NCBI RefSeq assembly: GCF_009932375.1 | Contig: NZ_BLJG01000104.1 | Location: 1 to 61,453, forward strand | Reading direction: 5' to 3' | DNA length: 61,453 bases | Source: Pseudomonas juntendi | GTDB lineage: Bacteria; Pseudomonadota; Gammaproteobacteria; Pseudomonadales; Pseudomonadaceae | Shown: one piece after another, positions 26,032-35,051 of the stretch | Layout of the letters: each line of letters starts with the position of its first letter | Position numbering within the stretch: position 1 is the stretch's first letter | Translations under genes and position numbers: made by a program | Notes under the pieces: generated by a model | Seen by the model: the letters and a program-made list of their open reading frames with translations, nothing else | Told to the model about the DNA's origin: nothing | Database searches by the model: none

Positions 26032-26181
26032 TCAAAGCGCGTGGTCAATCAAGCTTTCGAGCACAGCAGAGCGGCAGTCATGACTGTCACGCACATCACC
26101 ATCATGGGCACAGCCTGCCAACAACAGGGTACTCACCCCAACCATCAACACAGCGCCTGCCAGCGATTGGAATTTCATCAT
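26032..26181 (-). CDS. 49-residue lipoprotein
   Basis: A short ORF with AGGAG 8 bases before the first of two in-frame ATGs. The signal is MMKFQSLAGAVLMVGVSTLL followed by lipobox LAGC (Cys at 24). The mature part is only 26 residues: CAHDGDVRDSHDCRSAV then LESLIDHAL. It resembles entericidin-sized lipoproteins in size only. The 125 bases before it and 126 after hold no other gene. Confidence 0.6.
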   Translation of the reverse strand: MMKFQSLAGAVLMVGVSTLLLAGCAHDGDVRDSHDCRSAVLESLIDHAL

Positions 26182-26306
26182 GCGACACGCTCCTGTTACC
26201 CCCACGAGAAACCGAGAACGTACTACCAGGTAAGCCGCATTTTTAATTGTCTTTGCGCCATCATACTCCCGAGTCTCACCCGGAAAAACTGACAGGTCAG
26301 AAGTGA

Positions 26307-27470
26307 CTACGCCTCGGTGGCCGGGCGCTCCTTGTACAACTGAACCATGAAGGTGGTGCCGTACACGGCATTGGAGGTCATGGAGATGTGCCCGCCGTGG
26401 GCGTGGGCAACTTCCTTGACAATGAACAGACCAAGGCCGATGGACCGCAGCCCTTCCTGGCGGTCGCTGCCGCGCGTCATTGGCTCGTACAAGGTGGGTA
26501 TCACTGCTTCGGCGATGGCGGGGCCGTGGTTGTGCACACTGATCAGCACGCTGTCCGCGAAACAGTCAGTGGTCACCGTAATCGGCTGGCGCAAGTCACC
26601 GTAGGCAACGCTATTGGCGACCAGGTTGCCGATCATTTGCTGCAGCCTGTCCTGATCCACTTCGAACATGGCCTGCCCGCGGGAAAGATGGCGAATGCTG
26701 GCGTGGCAGAAGGTGATCCTCAGCTCGCTGACACATTGATCCACCACCCGCAACAGGTCGACTCGCTGACGCTTGATGCTGATGCCCTGGCCTAGCCTGA
26801 CCGAGGCGAAATCCAGCAGGTCGACGATCATGCGCTGCGCGCGCTCGGCCGATGTGTTGATGCTGCCCAACAGGCGCCGGGCCCGCTCGCCCTGGGCATC
26901 ACGCGCCAGCAGTTCGGTGGCCATCCGAATAGCGGTCATGGGGTTTTTCAAATCATGGCTGGCAACCGCCACCATCTGCTCGGCCAGTCGCGCACGCCGC
27001 TGGGCCTCGGCGTAGGCCAGGGCCAGGTCGTCCTGTGCACGCTGCAGGGCATGCTCGGCGCTGATTTTTTGCGCCAGCAGTTCCTCGGCCCGCTGCATGG
27101 CCTGAAACACCGTGTGCTCGTTGCGATCACGCTCGCTGGTACTGAACAAGGCCAGCTGAAAGCGAACCCCTTCAGCGGTTTCACGGCGCACGGCATTGAG
27201 CAGCATGGCCACCACGTGACCATCGCGGTGACGCAGGCCGACCTTCACCTCGGAAATCGAGCCCTGCAAGTTCAGCAAAGGCCCCCAGTGGGTAAGCTGG
27301 AAGGTACGGCCCACGGTGGTCAGCAACTGATCGAAACTGCGCTGTTTCAACTGCGCTACGTCATACCCCAGCCAGTTGCCAAAGGTGGCGTTGCAGCGCA
27401 GCAGTGTGCCGTCCGCCTCCATGACGACCAAGCCGCAAGGCGCTTGCTCGAAGTAAGACGCGTCGAACAT
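26307..27470 (-). CDS. PAS-domain sensor histidine kinase
   Basis: A soluble kinase of 387 residues without membrane segments. The PAS domain (about 1-112) is of the type with WGPLLNLQGSISEVKVGLRHRDG, seen in RsbP-like and GGDEF-linked sensors. A coiled coil (122-165) follows. The HisKA domain has the phosphoacceptor His172 in VAVASHDLKNPMTAIRMATELL, and the HATPase has the N box QMIGNLVANSVAYGD and GLGLFIVKEVAHAHGG. The Met at 27470 is 10 bases after the hydrolase stop; a GTG at 27488 would overlap that stop. No response regulator gene is adjacent. The partner hydrolase upstream suggests it senses that enzyme's product. Confidence 0.88.
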   Translation of the reverse strand: MFDASYFEQAPCGLVVMEADGTLLRCNATFGNWLGYDVAQLKQRSFDQLLTTVGRTFQLTHWGPLLNLQGSISEVKVGLRHRDGHVVAMLLNAVRRETAEGVRFQLALFSTSERDRNEHTVFQAMQRAEELLAQKISAEHALQRAQDDLALAYAEAQRRARLAEQMVAVASHDLKNPMTAIRMATELLARDAQGERARRLLGSINTSAERAQRMIVDLLDFASVRLGQGISIKRQRVDLLRVVDQCVSELRITFCHASIRHLSRGQAMFEVDQDRLQQMIGNLVANSVAYGDLRQPITVTTDCFADSVLISVHNHGPAIAEAVIPTLYEPMTRGSDRQEGLRSIGLGLFIVKEVAHAHGGHISMTSNAVYGTTFMVQLYKERPATEA

Positions 27471-27480
27471 CACGGTCGGA

Positions 27481-28293
27481 TCATTCACGACCCAGCCCCA
27501 GGCGGGCGAAAAACCCGTCCATGGCCGCGGCGCAGGCGCTGGAGGCGCTGAGCTGCGGGTAATGGCCCATGTTGTCCACCAGTACAAGCTGGCTGCTGGG
27601 CATCACCCTTTCCAGGTACTCGCCCACGGCCACTGGAACTACCGGGTCCACTCTGCTCTGCAGGATCAGCGTCGGCACATTCAAGCCTTTCACATCCTCG
27701 CGGTGGTCGGACAAGAAGATCACGCGGGCGAAATGCCGGGCGATCTCCGCGTTGGTGCGACGGAAGCTGCTTACCAACTCTTCCTGCATCGCGGGCTCAC
27801 CCGACGCACCCATCAGCACAGGCGCCATGGTGCTGGACCAGCCCAGGTAATTCTCATCGATCATCGACAGCAGCCCCAGCACATCCTCCTGGCTGAAGCC
27901 GCCGTTGTAACCGTCCGAGTCGATGTAACAAGGCGACCCCCCGATCAACACCAGCCCCGCGATTCTGCCTGGCTGCCGTAGCTCGGCCAGCACACCGATC
28001 ATGGCACTGACCGAATGCCCCGCAATAATGACCGGGCCCTGGCCGAAATCATCGATGATTGCGTTCAGGTCATCGGCATAGCCCAACAGGGTCGAGTATT
28101 TCGCTCTGTCGTAGGCAGCGAGATCGGACTGCCCAGCACCGACCAGGTCGTAGGTGATGACACGCATGTGTGGAATGAAATGCGGCGACAACGCCTTCCA
28201 CATCGACTGGTCGCAGCCAAAACCGTGAGACAGAATCAGGGTAGCCGGGCCGTCACCCTCGATATGTACATTGTTACGCTGCTGTACAGTCAT
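27481..28293 (-). CDS. RsbQ/KAI2-type alpha/beta hydrolase
   Basis: 270 residues starting MTVQQRNNVHIEGDGPATLI, collinear with B. subtilis RsbQ. The nucleophile motif is AGHSVSAMIG with Ser94, the Asp is in QSRVDPVVP (216), the His in NMGHYPQLS (244). GHSVSAMIG is typical of RsbQ and of the plant receptors KAI2 and D14. In B. subtilis RsbQ works with the PAS phosphatase RsbP in energy stress signalling. Here the next gene, 10 bases on, is a PAS histidine kinase, so it likely makes or delivers a small ligand to that PAS. A Met at 28317 is an alternative start. Confidence 0.9.
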   Translation of the reverse strand: MTVQQRNNVHIEGDGPATLILSHGFGCDQSMWKALSPHFIPHMRVITYDLVGAGQSDLAAYDRAKYSTLLGYADDLNAIIDDFGQGPVIIAGHSVSAMIGVLAELRQPGRIAGLVLIGGSPCYIDSDGYNGGFSQEDVLGLLSMIDENYLGWSSTMAPVLMGASGEPAMQEELVSSFRRTNAEIARHFARVIFLSDHREDVKGLNVPTLILQSRVDPVVPVAVGEYLERVMPSSQLVLVDNMGHYPQLSASSACAAAMDGFFARLGLGRE

Positions 28294-28505
28294 ACATATC
28301 CCGATTTCGGTCGACATTGCGCTGATAAAACCAACCAGTCCATGCTGCCTGAGAGCATAGTGGACTGCAGATCAAGCTGCCTGTAGTGCTTGCTGAATGA
28401 CATTGAGCGCGAAGCCGATCCACTTTCGAAGCCTTAAACCGGCACCATACAGGATGCAGATGGATAGTTCCGAAAAAACCATCGATCACGCAGCTTTTGT
28501 GTGCC

Positions 28506-28601
28506 CTAGCGCTCGGTCAGGTGAACGCCGATAGCAAAAGCCGCCACGACCAGCACCACCTCGACCACGACATAAGCAACCAGGAATTCATCGGAAAACA
28601 T
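28506..28601 (-). CDS. 31-residue predicted membrane peptide
   Basis: A short ORF encoding MFSDEFLVAYVVVEVVLVVA followed by AFAIGVHLTER: one strong membrane helix with acidic start and basic end. The ribosome site (gagac) is weak. It lies in the 580-base gap between the hydrolase and the DsbA-fold gene, which holds nothing else I recognise. Could be chance, but the amphipathic ends argue for a real small membrane protein. Confidence 0.35.
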   Translation of the reverse strand: MFSDEFLVAYVVVEVVLVVAAFAIGVHLTER

Positions 28602-28875
28602 GACAGGGTCTCTGAGATGCCGCAGCGCACAATGCGCTGTGGGAATGGCTCAGAGCCATCAACGCCGGCAAAAGTTCAGCCACGGTGTAGCGCTGCCCAG
28701 CAGGGGGCTGGGGCGGCCGAAGCCGTGCACCGTTTTCGGGAAAAGGCTCGGCTGCGACAGGCAGGTTTTCGAACAGCATTTGCCCGGTTTGCGCAATAAT
28801 CTGTGCGGTGTAATCGCCTATTTCCGCGCATACCAATCGAATAGTCTGGCGCCATCACATTCAAGGAGCCTGATG

Positions 28876-29553
28876 ATGGCCGCTATGAAATTGCACTTTC
28901 TGTTCGACCCGCTCTGTGGTTGGTGCTATGCCAGCGCCGACACGCTGAAGCACCTGGCAGAGCGCTTCGCCGGTGAGCTGGAGATGCACCCGACAGAGCT
29001 TTTCGCAGGGCCAGGTGCACGGCAGATAAACGCTGAGTTTGCCCACTTCGCCCGGGCCAACGACTTGCGAATCGCTTCACTCACCGGCCAGCCCTTCAGC
29101 GAGTTGTATTTCAAGCAGATTCTCGGTGGCCGCTCGCTGCGGTTCGACTCAATGCCGGTCAGCCGTGCGCTTACCCTGGCCCGAGGGTACGGCAAGGCGC
29201 TGGAGCCAAAGCTGTACGCGGCACTGCAAACAGCGCGCTACGTGGATGGCCTTGATACCTCGTCGCCCGACGTAGTGGCGGCCTGCACTGCCAACTTCCT
29301 GGGCCAGGAGGGTTTCACGGCCGATGCGCAGGCACTGCTCACGGCGCTTACCCGGCAACAGCAACTGGCCAGCCAAACCTCGGCCCGCTTCACCGAAGCG
29401 CAGGCACTGATGCGCAAAGCGGGCGCAAATGGTGTGCCGCTGTTGCTGGTCGAGCTCGACCAGCGCATGCATGCCTTCAGCGGGCCAGACCTCTACAACC
29501 AGCCAGAACGCCTGATCGCTACGATCGAGCAGTTCAGGCGGGCTGCAGTCTGA
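28876..29553 (+). CDS. DsbA-family thioredoxin-fold protein
   Basis: 225 residues. The redox motif CGWC (C14-C17) is right after the first strand KLHFLFDPLCGWCYA. A helical insertion and GVPLLLVELD (cis-Pro loop) follow. There is no signal peptide, so it is cytosolic, like FrnE/YwbO-type oxidoreductases rather than periplasmic DsbA. AAGGAG lies 7 bases before the ATG at 28876; an ATG at 28873 is too close. Confidence 0.88.
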   Translation: MAAMKLHFLFDPLCGWCYASADTLKHLAERFAGELEMHPTELFAGPGARQINAEFAHFARANDLRIASLTGQPFSELYFKQILGGRSLRFDSMPVSRALTLARGYGKALEPKLYAALQTARYVDGLDTSSPDVVAACTANFLGQEGFTADAQALLTALTRQQQLASQTSARFTEAQALMRKAGANGVPLLLVELDQRMHAFSGPDLYNQPERLIATIEQFRRAAV

Positions 29554-29587
29554 AGCCGTCGAGCACAGTGTTTGCCGCCAGGCTGCT

Positions 29588-31441
29588 CTAGAAGTTGGCG
29601 CCCACGCTGAACGCCACATAATCGCGGTCGCCGCGGGTGCCATAATCGCCGTCGAGGTAAGCGGTATAGGCCAGGCCGGCCCAGTACTGGCTAGCCAGGC
29701 TGACGTCCACGCCCAAGCTGATCGAGCGCGAGCCTTCGTTGAAAGCCGAACTGTCGGCCGGCGAAAAGCCCCTGACATCGTGGGCCCAGGCCAGGCCTGG
29801 GCGAATGTCCAGGCCCTGGATCAGGTTGGGGTAGCTCCAGGTCGCCCGCAGGCGGTAACCCCAGGCAAAGGCGGTGACGAAGCCCTCGTTGTTGCAGTCG
29901 CCCGGGCTCTTCGAAATCGCCAGGCACAGGCTGTTGTCGGCCAGCTCGCCGTTGCCGTAGGCACCGGAACGGCCATAACGCGGCCCGAACCGTCCCTCCA
30001 GCCCGCCGACATAGGTCGCCCCAACCTCGCCCATCAGCAGCAACTGGTTCGCGCCCATGACCTGGCTGAATGCCTGCACCACTGATACCTGAGCCTGGGT
30101 CACCTCCTTGCGCCGATAACCGTCGAACGGGGTGTAGCCTGTCGCCGGGCGCAGGCCGTCGGCGTTGAGCGGGCTGCGGCCAGGGGCATTGAGCAATGAC
30201 TGCAGCACATCGTTGCCGTTGAGCTGCACCGGCATGTTCGGGCGGTAGCTCAGTTCACCCTGCACGGCGGCGCCGTTGCGCAAGGTGGTGGCGAAGGTCA
30301 GACCGTACAGGCGGATGTCCTCGGGGTACTGCGCCTGGTACTGCGAAGTACCCATGCGCAGCGCGCCAGCCAGGGTCTGCCCGTTGCCGGACGCCATGAA
30401 CGCGCCGCAACTGGCCAGCGCCACGCCGATGTTGCCGCACAGTTCACGGGCAAAGCCCGCATTGGCGTAATAGCGGCTGCTGACCGTGCCCAGGTAGGGC
30501 GAGCGGCTGTGGTAATTGGCCGCGAACAGGCCGAACTCGGTATCCAGAGGTTCCACGTACCAGTGCAACGACACCCCCCATTGGCCACCGTCGCGCGCAT
30601 CCTGGTCGGCGCCTCGCGGCACGCGTACGCCCTCCGCCGTCAGCGTCACACCGAACGGCGCCAGGGCCTGCGACACGGCCGGGTTGGTCAGCGCCTGCCC
30701 GCCGACATCCAGGCCCTGGCAGCCTTCGGGCATGAAGTCGTTGCCGGAAAAGAACGTTGCGCAGTTTTCCAGCCGGGTCTGCTCCCAGTCCAACTGATAA
30801 AAGGCGTCGAAAGACACCGCCTGGTTGAGGTTCTGCGTGACATACAGCAGGTTGACCGGTGCCAGGGCGTCCTTCACTTCTGCGCCCGGCCGGCGCAGCG
30901 CCGCCTGGTTGAATGGGTTGATCACGTTCAGCCCGCCCTGGATGAACAAGCTTTCCCCCCAGTTGACCACCTGTTTGCCCACACGCAGCGAACCGGGCTC
31001 ACCCGCAATGTCATAAAGGCCGTAGGCGAAGGCATCAAGCAGCTCCGCCCCTGCGGTTTTCGCCGAGACCAGGCGGTTGCGGTCGTCGATGTCGACGGCC
31101 CGCTGGCTGTGGTCGCGCTGCGCAGTGTCGTACCAATAGCTGCCCCGCAGGAATACACCCAGGTTACCGCGACGCACCTCCAGGTCATGGGTGCCTTTGA
31201 ACAGCACCGAAAAAACGTCACCCGACCGGTAGTTGCGTCGCCCGTCATTGCCATTGGCGGCCTGCAGCTGCTGCTTGTCGGGGTTGGCAGTGCTGACGGC
31301 GGTGCTCAATGACAGGGCCGAATCGAAACGCCCTTGCAGCGGCCCAAAGTCGAATTGAACGCCCGCAACCGGGGTTGCGAGCAGGCAGCACAGGGCCGCC
31401 AGCGGCGCCTGGCGCCGGCAGGTTGGAAGGAGTGCGCTCAC
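29588..31441 (-). CDS. DUF1302 outer-membrane-type protein
   Basis: 617 residues with GTG start, agaggt site and a signal peptide (APLAALCCLLATPVAGVQF). The rest is beta-rich with aromatic-ended strands, e.g. GNLGVFLRGSYWYDTAQRD, VNWGESLFIQGGLNVINPFN and the terminal GDRDYVAFSVGANF. DUF1302 proteins accompany DUF1329 proteins in hydrophobic-substrate catabolic clusters and are thought to aid passage across the outer membrane. The gene lies alone, with a promoter-like motif 116 bases upstream shared with the DUF1329 gene. Confidence 0.88.
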   Translation of the reverse strand: MSALLPTCRRQAPLAALCCLLATPVAGVQFDFGPLQGRFDSALSLSTAVSTANPDKQQLQAANGNDGRRNYRSGDVFSVLFKGTHDLEVRRGNLGVFLRGSYWYDTAQRDHSQRAVDIDDRNRLVSAKTAGAELLDAFAYGLYDIAGEPGSLRVGKQVVNWGESLFIQGGLNVINPFNQAALRRPGAEVKDALAPVNLLYVTQNLNQAVSFDAFYQLDWEQTRLENCATFFSGNDFMPEGCQGLDVGGQALTNPAVSQALAPFGVTLTAEGVRVPRGADQDARDGGQWGVSLHWYVEPLDTEFGLFAANYHSRSPYLGTVSSRYYANAGFARELCGNIGVALASCGAFMASGNGQTLAGALRMGTSQYQAQYPEDIRLYGLTFATTLRNGAAVQGELSYRPNMPVQLNGNDVLQSLLNAPGRSPLNADGLRPATGYTPFDGYRRKEVTQAQVSVVQAFSQVMGANQLLLMGEVGATYVGGLEGRFGPRYGRSGAYGNGELADNSLCLAISKSPGDCNNEGFVTAFAWGYRLRATWSYPNLIQGLDIRPGLAWAHDVRGFSPADSSAFNEGSRSISLGVDVSLASQYWAGLAYTAYLDGDYGTRGDRDYVAFSVGANF

Positions 31442-31556
31442 GCTTGACCTCTTGTTGTTCTAGTAATGAGGAAAATGATGGGTTCAGCGCGGACACGCCG
31501 GCTGCCAAGGCCGGCGGTGTCGGTGACGGGCAGTATCAGGGAGGGCTGATTACGCT

Positions 31557-31602
31557 CACAAATAGCGTGTTCGGATCAATGCCATGCCGCTTCGTTATGG
31601 CC
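31557..31602 (-). promoter_or_regulatory. Shared promoter/operator motif, copy 1 (DUF1302 gene)
   Basis: The 20 bases cacaaatagcgtgttcggat at 31557-31576 recur with one change at 40869-40888 in the same orientation to the gene they precede. Similarity continues for about 26 more bases (tgccat, ttcg and an AT pair in register), with CCAT-N11-AT in both, which fits a LysR-type T-N11-A box. It is the probable regulated promoter of the DUF1302 gene. Confidence 0.65.
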
Positions 31603-31621
31603 CAAGGGCAACGGCGCGCAA

Positions 31622-32056
31622 CTAAACCGGCAGCAGGCGGGCGAAGGCACTGCGTAATCTGGCGGGAATCGCGACCGGGCGGTTGTTGCGGCGATCGACG
31701 AACACATGGGTGAAGCGGCCAGCGGCGCAGGCCTGGGGCTCGCCCTCGGCGAACACGGCCAGGGCGTAATGCACCGAACTGCTGCCCAACCGCTCGACGG
31801 CAATGCCCACCTCGATGCGCTGCGGGAACGCGACGGCGGCGAAGTAGTCGCAGGCAGACCCTGCCACGTAAGCCACCACCGGGTCGTGGTGAACATCCAG
31901 GCCGGCGTGTTCGATCAGCCAGGTGTTCACGGCACTGTCGAAAAAGCCGTAATACACCACGTTGTTCACATGCCCATACAGGTCGTTGTCGTGCCACCGC
32001 GTGGTGATCGGCTGGAAGTGGCGGTAGGCGCCACGCCGCGGGCGTTCCCTGGCCAT
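31622..32056 (-). CDS. Hotdog-fold acyl-CoA thioesterase (4HBT/YbgC type)
   Basis: 144 residues. The active-site segment TRWHDNDLYGHVNNVVYYGFFD has the catalytic Asp before YGHVNN. Enzymes of this type hydrolyse short or aromatic acyl-CoAs. It is last of a four-gene operon and starts two bases beyond the alcohol dehydrogenase stop. It may recycle CoA or release a dead-end acyl-CoA. Confidence 0.9.
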   Translation of the reverse strand: MARERPRRGAYRHFQPITTRWHDNDLYGHVNNVVYYGFFDSAVNTWLIEHAGLDVHHDPVVAYVAGSACDYFAAVAFPQRIEVGIAVERLGSSSVHYALAVFAEGEPQACAAGRFTHVFVDRRNNRPVAIPARLRSAFARLLPV

Positions 32057-32058
32057 GG

Positions 32059-33222
32059 TCAGAACGCCGCCTCATAGAGGGCCAAGGCATCGTCGAGCGT
32101 GACCTTGCGCGGGTTGTTGACCAACAACCGTTGCTGTTGCAGGGCATCCTCGGCCAGCAATGGCAGGCTGTGCCGCGGTACCCCGACATCCCGCAGCCGG
32201 CTGGGCAGGCCGCAGCGTGGCGCCAGTTGCTCCAGCTCATCGATGAACTGGTTGCACAACTCATGCGGACCGCCCGGCACCAGGCGCTCGCCCAACAGTG
32301 CCGGGGCCAGCGCAGCATAGTCGGCGAACGCTGCCAGCCGGTTGAAGCGCATCACGTGCGGCAGCACCAGTGCATTGGCCAACCCGTGCGGCACGTGGTA
32401 GCGCGCCCCCAACGGGTAGGCCAGCGCATGCACCGCTGCCACCGGCGCGTTGGCAAATGCCTGCCCGGCCAGGCAGGCACCCAGCAGCATGGCCTGGCGC
32501 GCCGCCAGGTTGCCACCGTTGTGAACTGCCTGGTCGAGGTTGCCTGCCAGCAGCGTCAGCGCCTCCCGGGCCAACAGGCTGGACATCGGGTTGCGCTTGA
32601 ACTGGCTGGTGGTGGCCTCGATGGCATGGACCATGGCATCTATCCCCGTGGCCGCCGTGATCGCCGGTGGCAGGCCCAGGGTGCGCTCGGCGTCGAGCAG
32701 CGCCAGGTCAGGCAACAACAACGGCGAGATCACTGCCAGCTTGGCGGCCTCGCCGGTGGTGATCACGGCGACGGGGGTGACCTCCGAGCCGGTCCCGGCG
32801 GTGGTCGGTACCTGAATCAGCGGCAGGCGCTGGCCTTTGGCCTGGTCGATGCCATAGACCGCCTCCAGGGTCTGGTCACAGCCCGGGTGTGCCAGCAGCG
32901 CAACCAGCTTGGCGACATCCATCGAGCTGCCGCCGCCGAAACCGACGATCAGCTCGGCGCCGATATGCCGCGCCCGGCCCACGGCCGACAGCACACAGGC
33001 ATGGCTGGGGTCGGCGCTGACCTCACTGAAGATGGCCACGCTCAGGTGCGCCTGGGTAAACCCTGGCAGCAAGTCATCGAGCATGCCCAGGTTGACGATT
33101 CCGGGGTCGGTCACGATCAGCACGCGGCGCACGCCACGGCGTTTGCATAGCTGGGCCAGGCGCCCGGCGGCGCCGGTTTCGCATAGCAGGTGGGGGGTGG
33201 TGGCAAAACTGAAAGGCTGCAT
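32059..33222 (-). CDS. Iron-type (group III) alcohol dehydrogenase
   Basis: 387 residues. Cofactor loop GFGGGSSMDVAKLVALL near 92; metal ligands lie in GIDAMVHAIEA and HALAYPLGARYHVPHG. It oxidises an alcohol to aldehyde or ketone with NAD. The ATG at 33222 has AAGGA 8 bases upstream; the Met at 33228 is too close. It is third of four genes, after two beta-oxidation genes. With an alkylsulfatase nearby, an alkanol is a sensible substrate. Confidence 0.92.
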   Translation of the reverse strand: MQPFSFATTPHLLCETGAAGRLAQLCKRRGVRRVLIVTDPGIVNLGMLDDLLPGFTQAHLSVAIFSEVSADPSHACVLSAVGRARHIGAELIVGFGGGSSMDVAKLVALLAHPGCDQTLEAVYGIDQAKGQRLPLIQVPTTAGTGSEVTPVAVITTGEAAKLAVISPLLLPDLALLDAERTLGLPPAITAATGIDAMVHAIEATTSQFKRNPMSSLLAREALTLLAGNLDQAVHNGGNLAARQAMLLGACLAGQAFANAPVAAVHALAYPLGARYHVPHGLANALVLPHVMRFNRLAAFADYAALAPALLGERLVPGGPHELCNQFIDELEQLAPRCGLPSRLRDVGVPRHSLPLLAEDALQQQRLLVNNPRKVTLDDALALYEAAF

Positions 33223-33263
33223 GCTCATGTTCCTTGTTCTTGTGGGTGAACAGCGGGGCCAGG

Positions 33264-35051
33264 TCAAAAGGCGAAGTGCGCTTCATCCAGGCTCATCAGG
33301 CACTGTGCGCCGCCGCGCAAGGCATCGCAGTGGGCAGTGGCGCGCGGCAATACCCGCTGCCAGTAGAAGGCAGCGGCGTGCAACTTGGCCTGGTAGAAGG
33401 CGCGGTCCCGACTGCCTGTGGCCAAGGCCGCACTGGCGGTCTCGGCCGCCCGTAGCCACAGTGCGGCCAGCAGCACGTAGCCTGAATAGGCGAGGAAATC
33501 CACCGCCACCGCGCCTATTTCCTGGGGGTCGCTGCGGCAGGCATCCAGCACTTCGGCGCTCAGGTTGCGCCACTCCTGCAGGCGCTGGGCGACCACCCGG
33601 GCCATCCCGGCCAGCGCCTCAACGCGGCAGTTGCGTGCCGCTTCAAGTAGCTCATCGATCAACAGGCGCAGTTGCTCGCCGCCATCGCCCAGCAGCTTGC
33701 GGCGAATCAGGTCCAGCGCCTGGATGCCGTTGGTGCCCTCGTACAACTGGGTGATGCGGCTGTCACGCATCAGCTGCTCCATGCCCCATTCACGGATGTA
33801 GCCATGCCCACCGTACAGCTGCACGCCCAGGCTGGCAGTCTCCTGGCCAACATCGGTGAGGAACGCCTTGACGATGGGAATCAGCAATGCCGCCCGGCGC
33901 CCGGCGGCCGCCTGCAACTCGGGTTGCAAGGCGCCGTGCTCCAGGTCCAGCGCTTGGGCGGCAAACGCCGCCAGCATGCGGCAGCCCTCGCTGAGGGTTT
34001 TCTGGGTCAGCAGCATGCGCCGAACATCAGGGTGGCAGATGATCGGGTCGGCACTGCGCTCGGGCGCCACCGGCCCTGCCAGGCTGCGCGACTGCAGGCG
34101 CTCGCGCGCATAGGCCAAGCCACCCTGGAAGGCTGCTTCGGCGATGCCCAGCCCCTGCAGCCCGACCTGGAAGCGCGCGTCGTTCATCATGGTGAACATG
34201 CACGCCAGGCCCTGGTTGGCCTCCCCCACCAGCCAGCCGCGCGCGCCATCGAAGTTCATTACGCAGGTCGCCGCGCCCTTGATGCCCATCTTGTGCTCGA
34301 GTGCGCCGCATTCGAGCGCATTGCGCGGGCCCAACCCACCGCCTGCGGCGCATTCGAACTTGGGCACCAGGAACAGGCTGATGCCACGCACACCGGCCGG
34401 CGCATCCGGCAGGCGCGCCAGCACCAGGTGGACAATATTGTCGGTAAGGTCCTGGTCGCCGCCGCTGATGAAGATCTTGCTGCCGCTGATGCGGTAGCTG
34501 CCATCGCCCTGCGGCTCCGCACGGGTACGCAGCAGCGCCAGGTCGGTACCGGCCTGCGGCTCGGTCAGGCACATGGTGCCGGCCCATTCGCCGCTGACCA
34601 GCTTGCCCAGGTAGTCGCGCTTGAGTGCTGCGCTGCCATGCCGGTGCACGGCCAGCACGGCGCCCTCGGTCAGGCCGGAATAGATCCGGAACGACAGCGA
34701 CGCGCCCATCAGCATCTCATGGAAGCAGGCCGCAACCATTTGCGGCAGGCCCTGCCCACCATGCTCCAGCGGGCCGGTCATGCCACCCCAGCCCTGCTCC
34801 ACATAGTGCCGGTAGGCTTGGCGAAAGCCCTCGGGCGTGCGCACGCTGCCTTGCTCCAGGTGGCAGCCCTGCTCATCGCCCTGGCGGTTGAGCGGTGCAA
34901 CCACCTCGCCGGCGAAACGTGCACCCTGCTCAAGTATGCCGTCAATGGTTTCACGGTCCAGTTCATTGCCCAGGCGGGCACAGTGCGCCGTCACATCGAA
35001 CAGTTCGTGCAGCACGAAGTGCATGTCACGCAGGGGGGCTCGGTAGTTCAT
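33264..35051 (-). CDS. Acyl-CoA dehydrogenase, long (FadE5-like) form
   Basis: 595 residues including the extra C-terminal domain of the large bacterial acyl-CoA dehydrogenases. FAD and substrate segments are visible: MCLTEPQAGTDLALLRTRA, KIFISGGDQDLTDNIVHLVLAR, GGHGYIREWGMEQLMRD. The catalytic Glu is in QLYEGTNGIQALDLI. Its start overlaps the preceding dehydrogenase stop (ATGA). It introduces the trans-2 double bond in a fatty or cyclic acyl-CoA. Confidence 0.93.
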   Translation of the reverse strand: MNYRAPLRDMHFVLHELFDVTAHCARLGNELDRETIDGILEQGARFAGEVVAPLNRQGDEQGCHLEQGSVRTPEGFRQAYRHYVEQGWGGMTGPLEHGGQGLPQMVAACFHEMLMGASLSFRIYSGLTEGAVLAVHRHGSAALKRDYLGKLVSGEWAGTMCLTEPQAGTDLALLRTRAEPQGDGSYRISGSKIFISGGDQDLTDNIVHLVLARLPDAPAGVRGISLFLVPKFECAAGGGLGPRNALECGALEHKMGIKGAATCVMNFDGARGWLVGEANQGLACMFTMMNDARFQVGLQGLGIAEAAFQGGLAYARERLQSRSLAGPVAPERSADPIICHPDVRRMLLTQKTLSEGCRMLAAFAAQALDLEHGALQPELQAAAGRRAALLIPIVKAFLTDVGQETASLGVQLYGGHGYIREWGMEQLMRDSRITQLYEGTNGIQALDLIRRKLLGDGGEQLRLLIDELLEAARNCRVEALAGMARVVAQRLQEWRNLSAEVLDACRSDPQEIGAVAVDFLAYSGYVLLAALWLRAAETASAALATGSRDRAFYQAKLHAAAFYWQRVLPRATAHCDALRGGAQCLMSLDEAHFAF

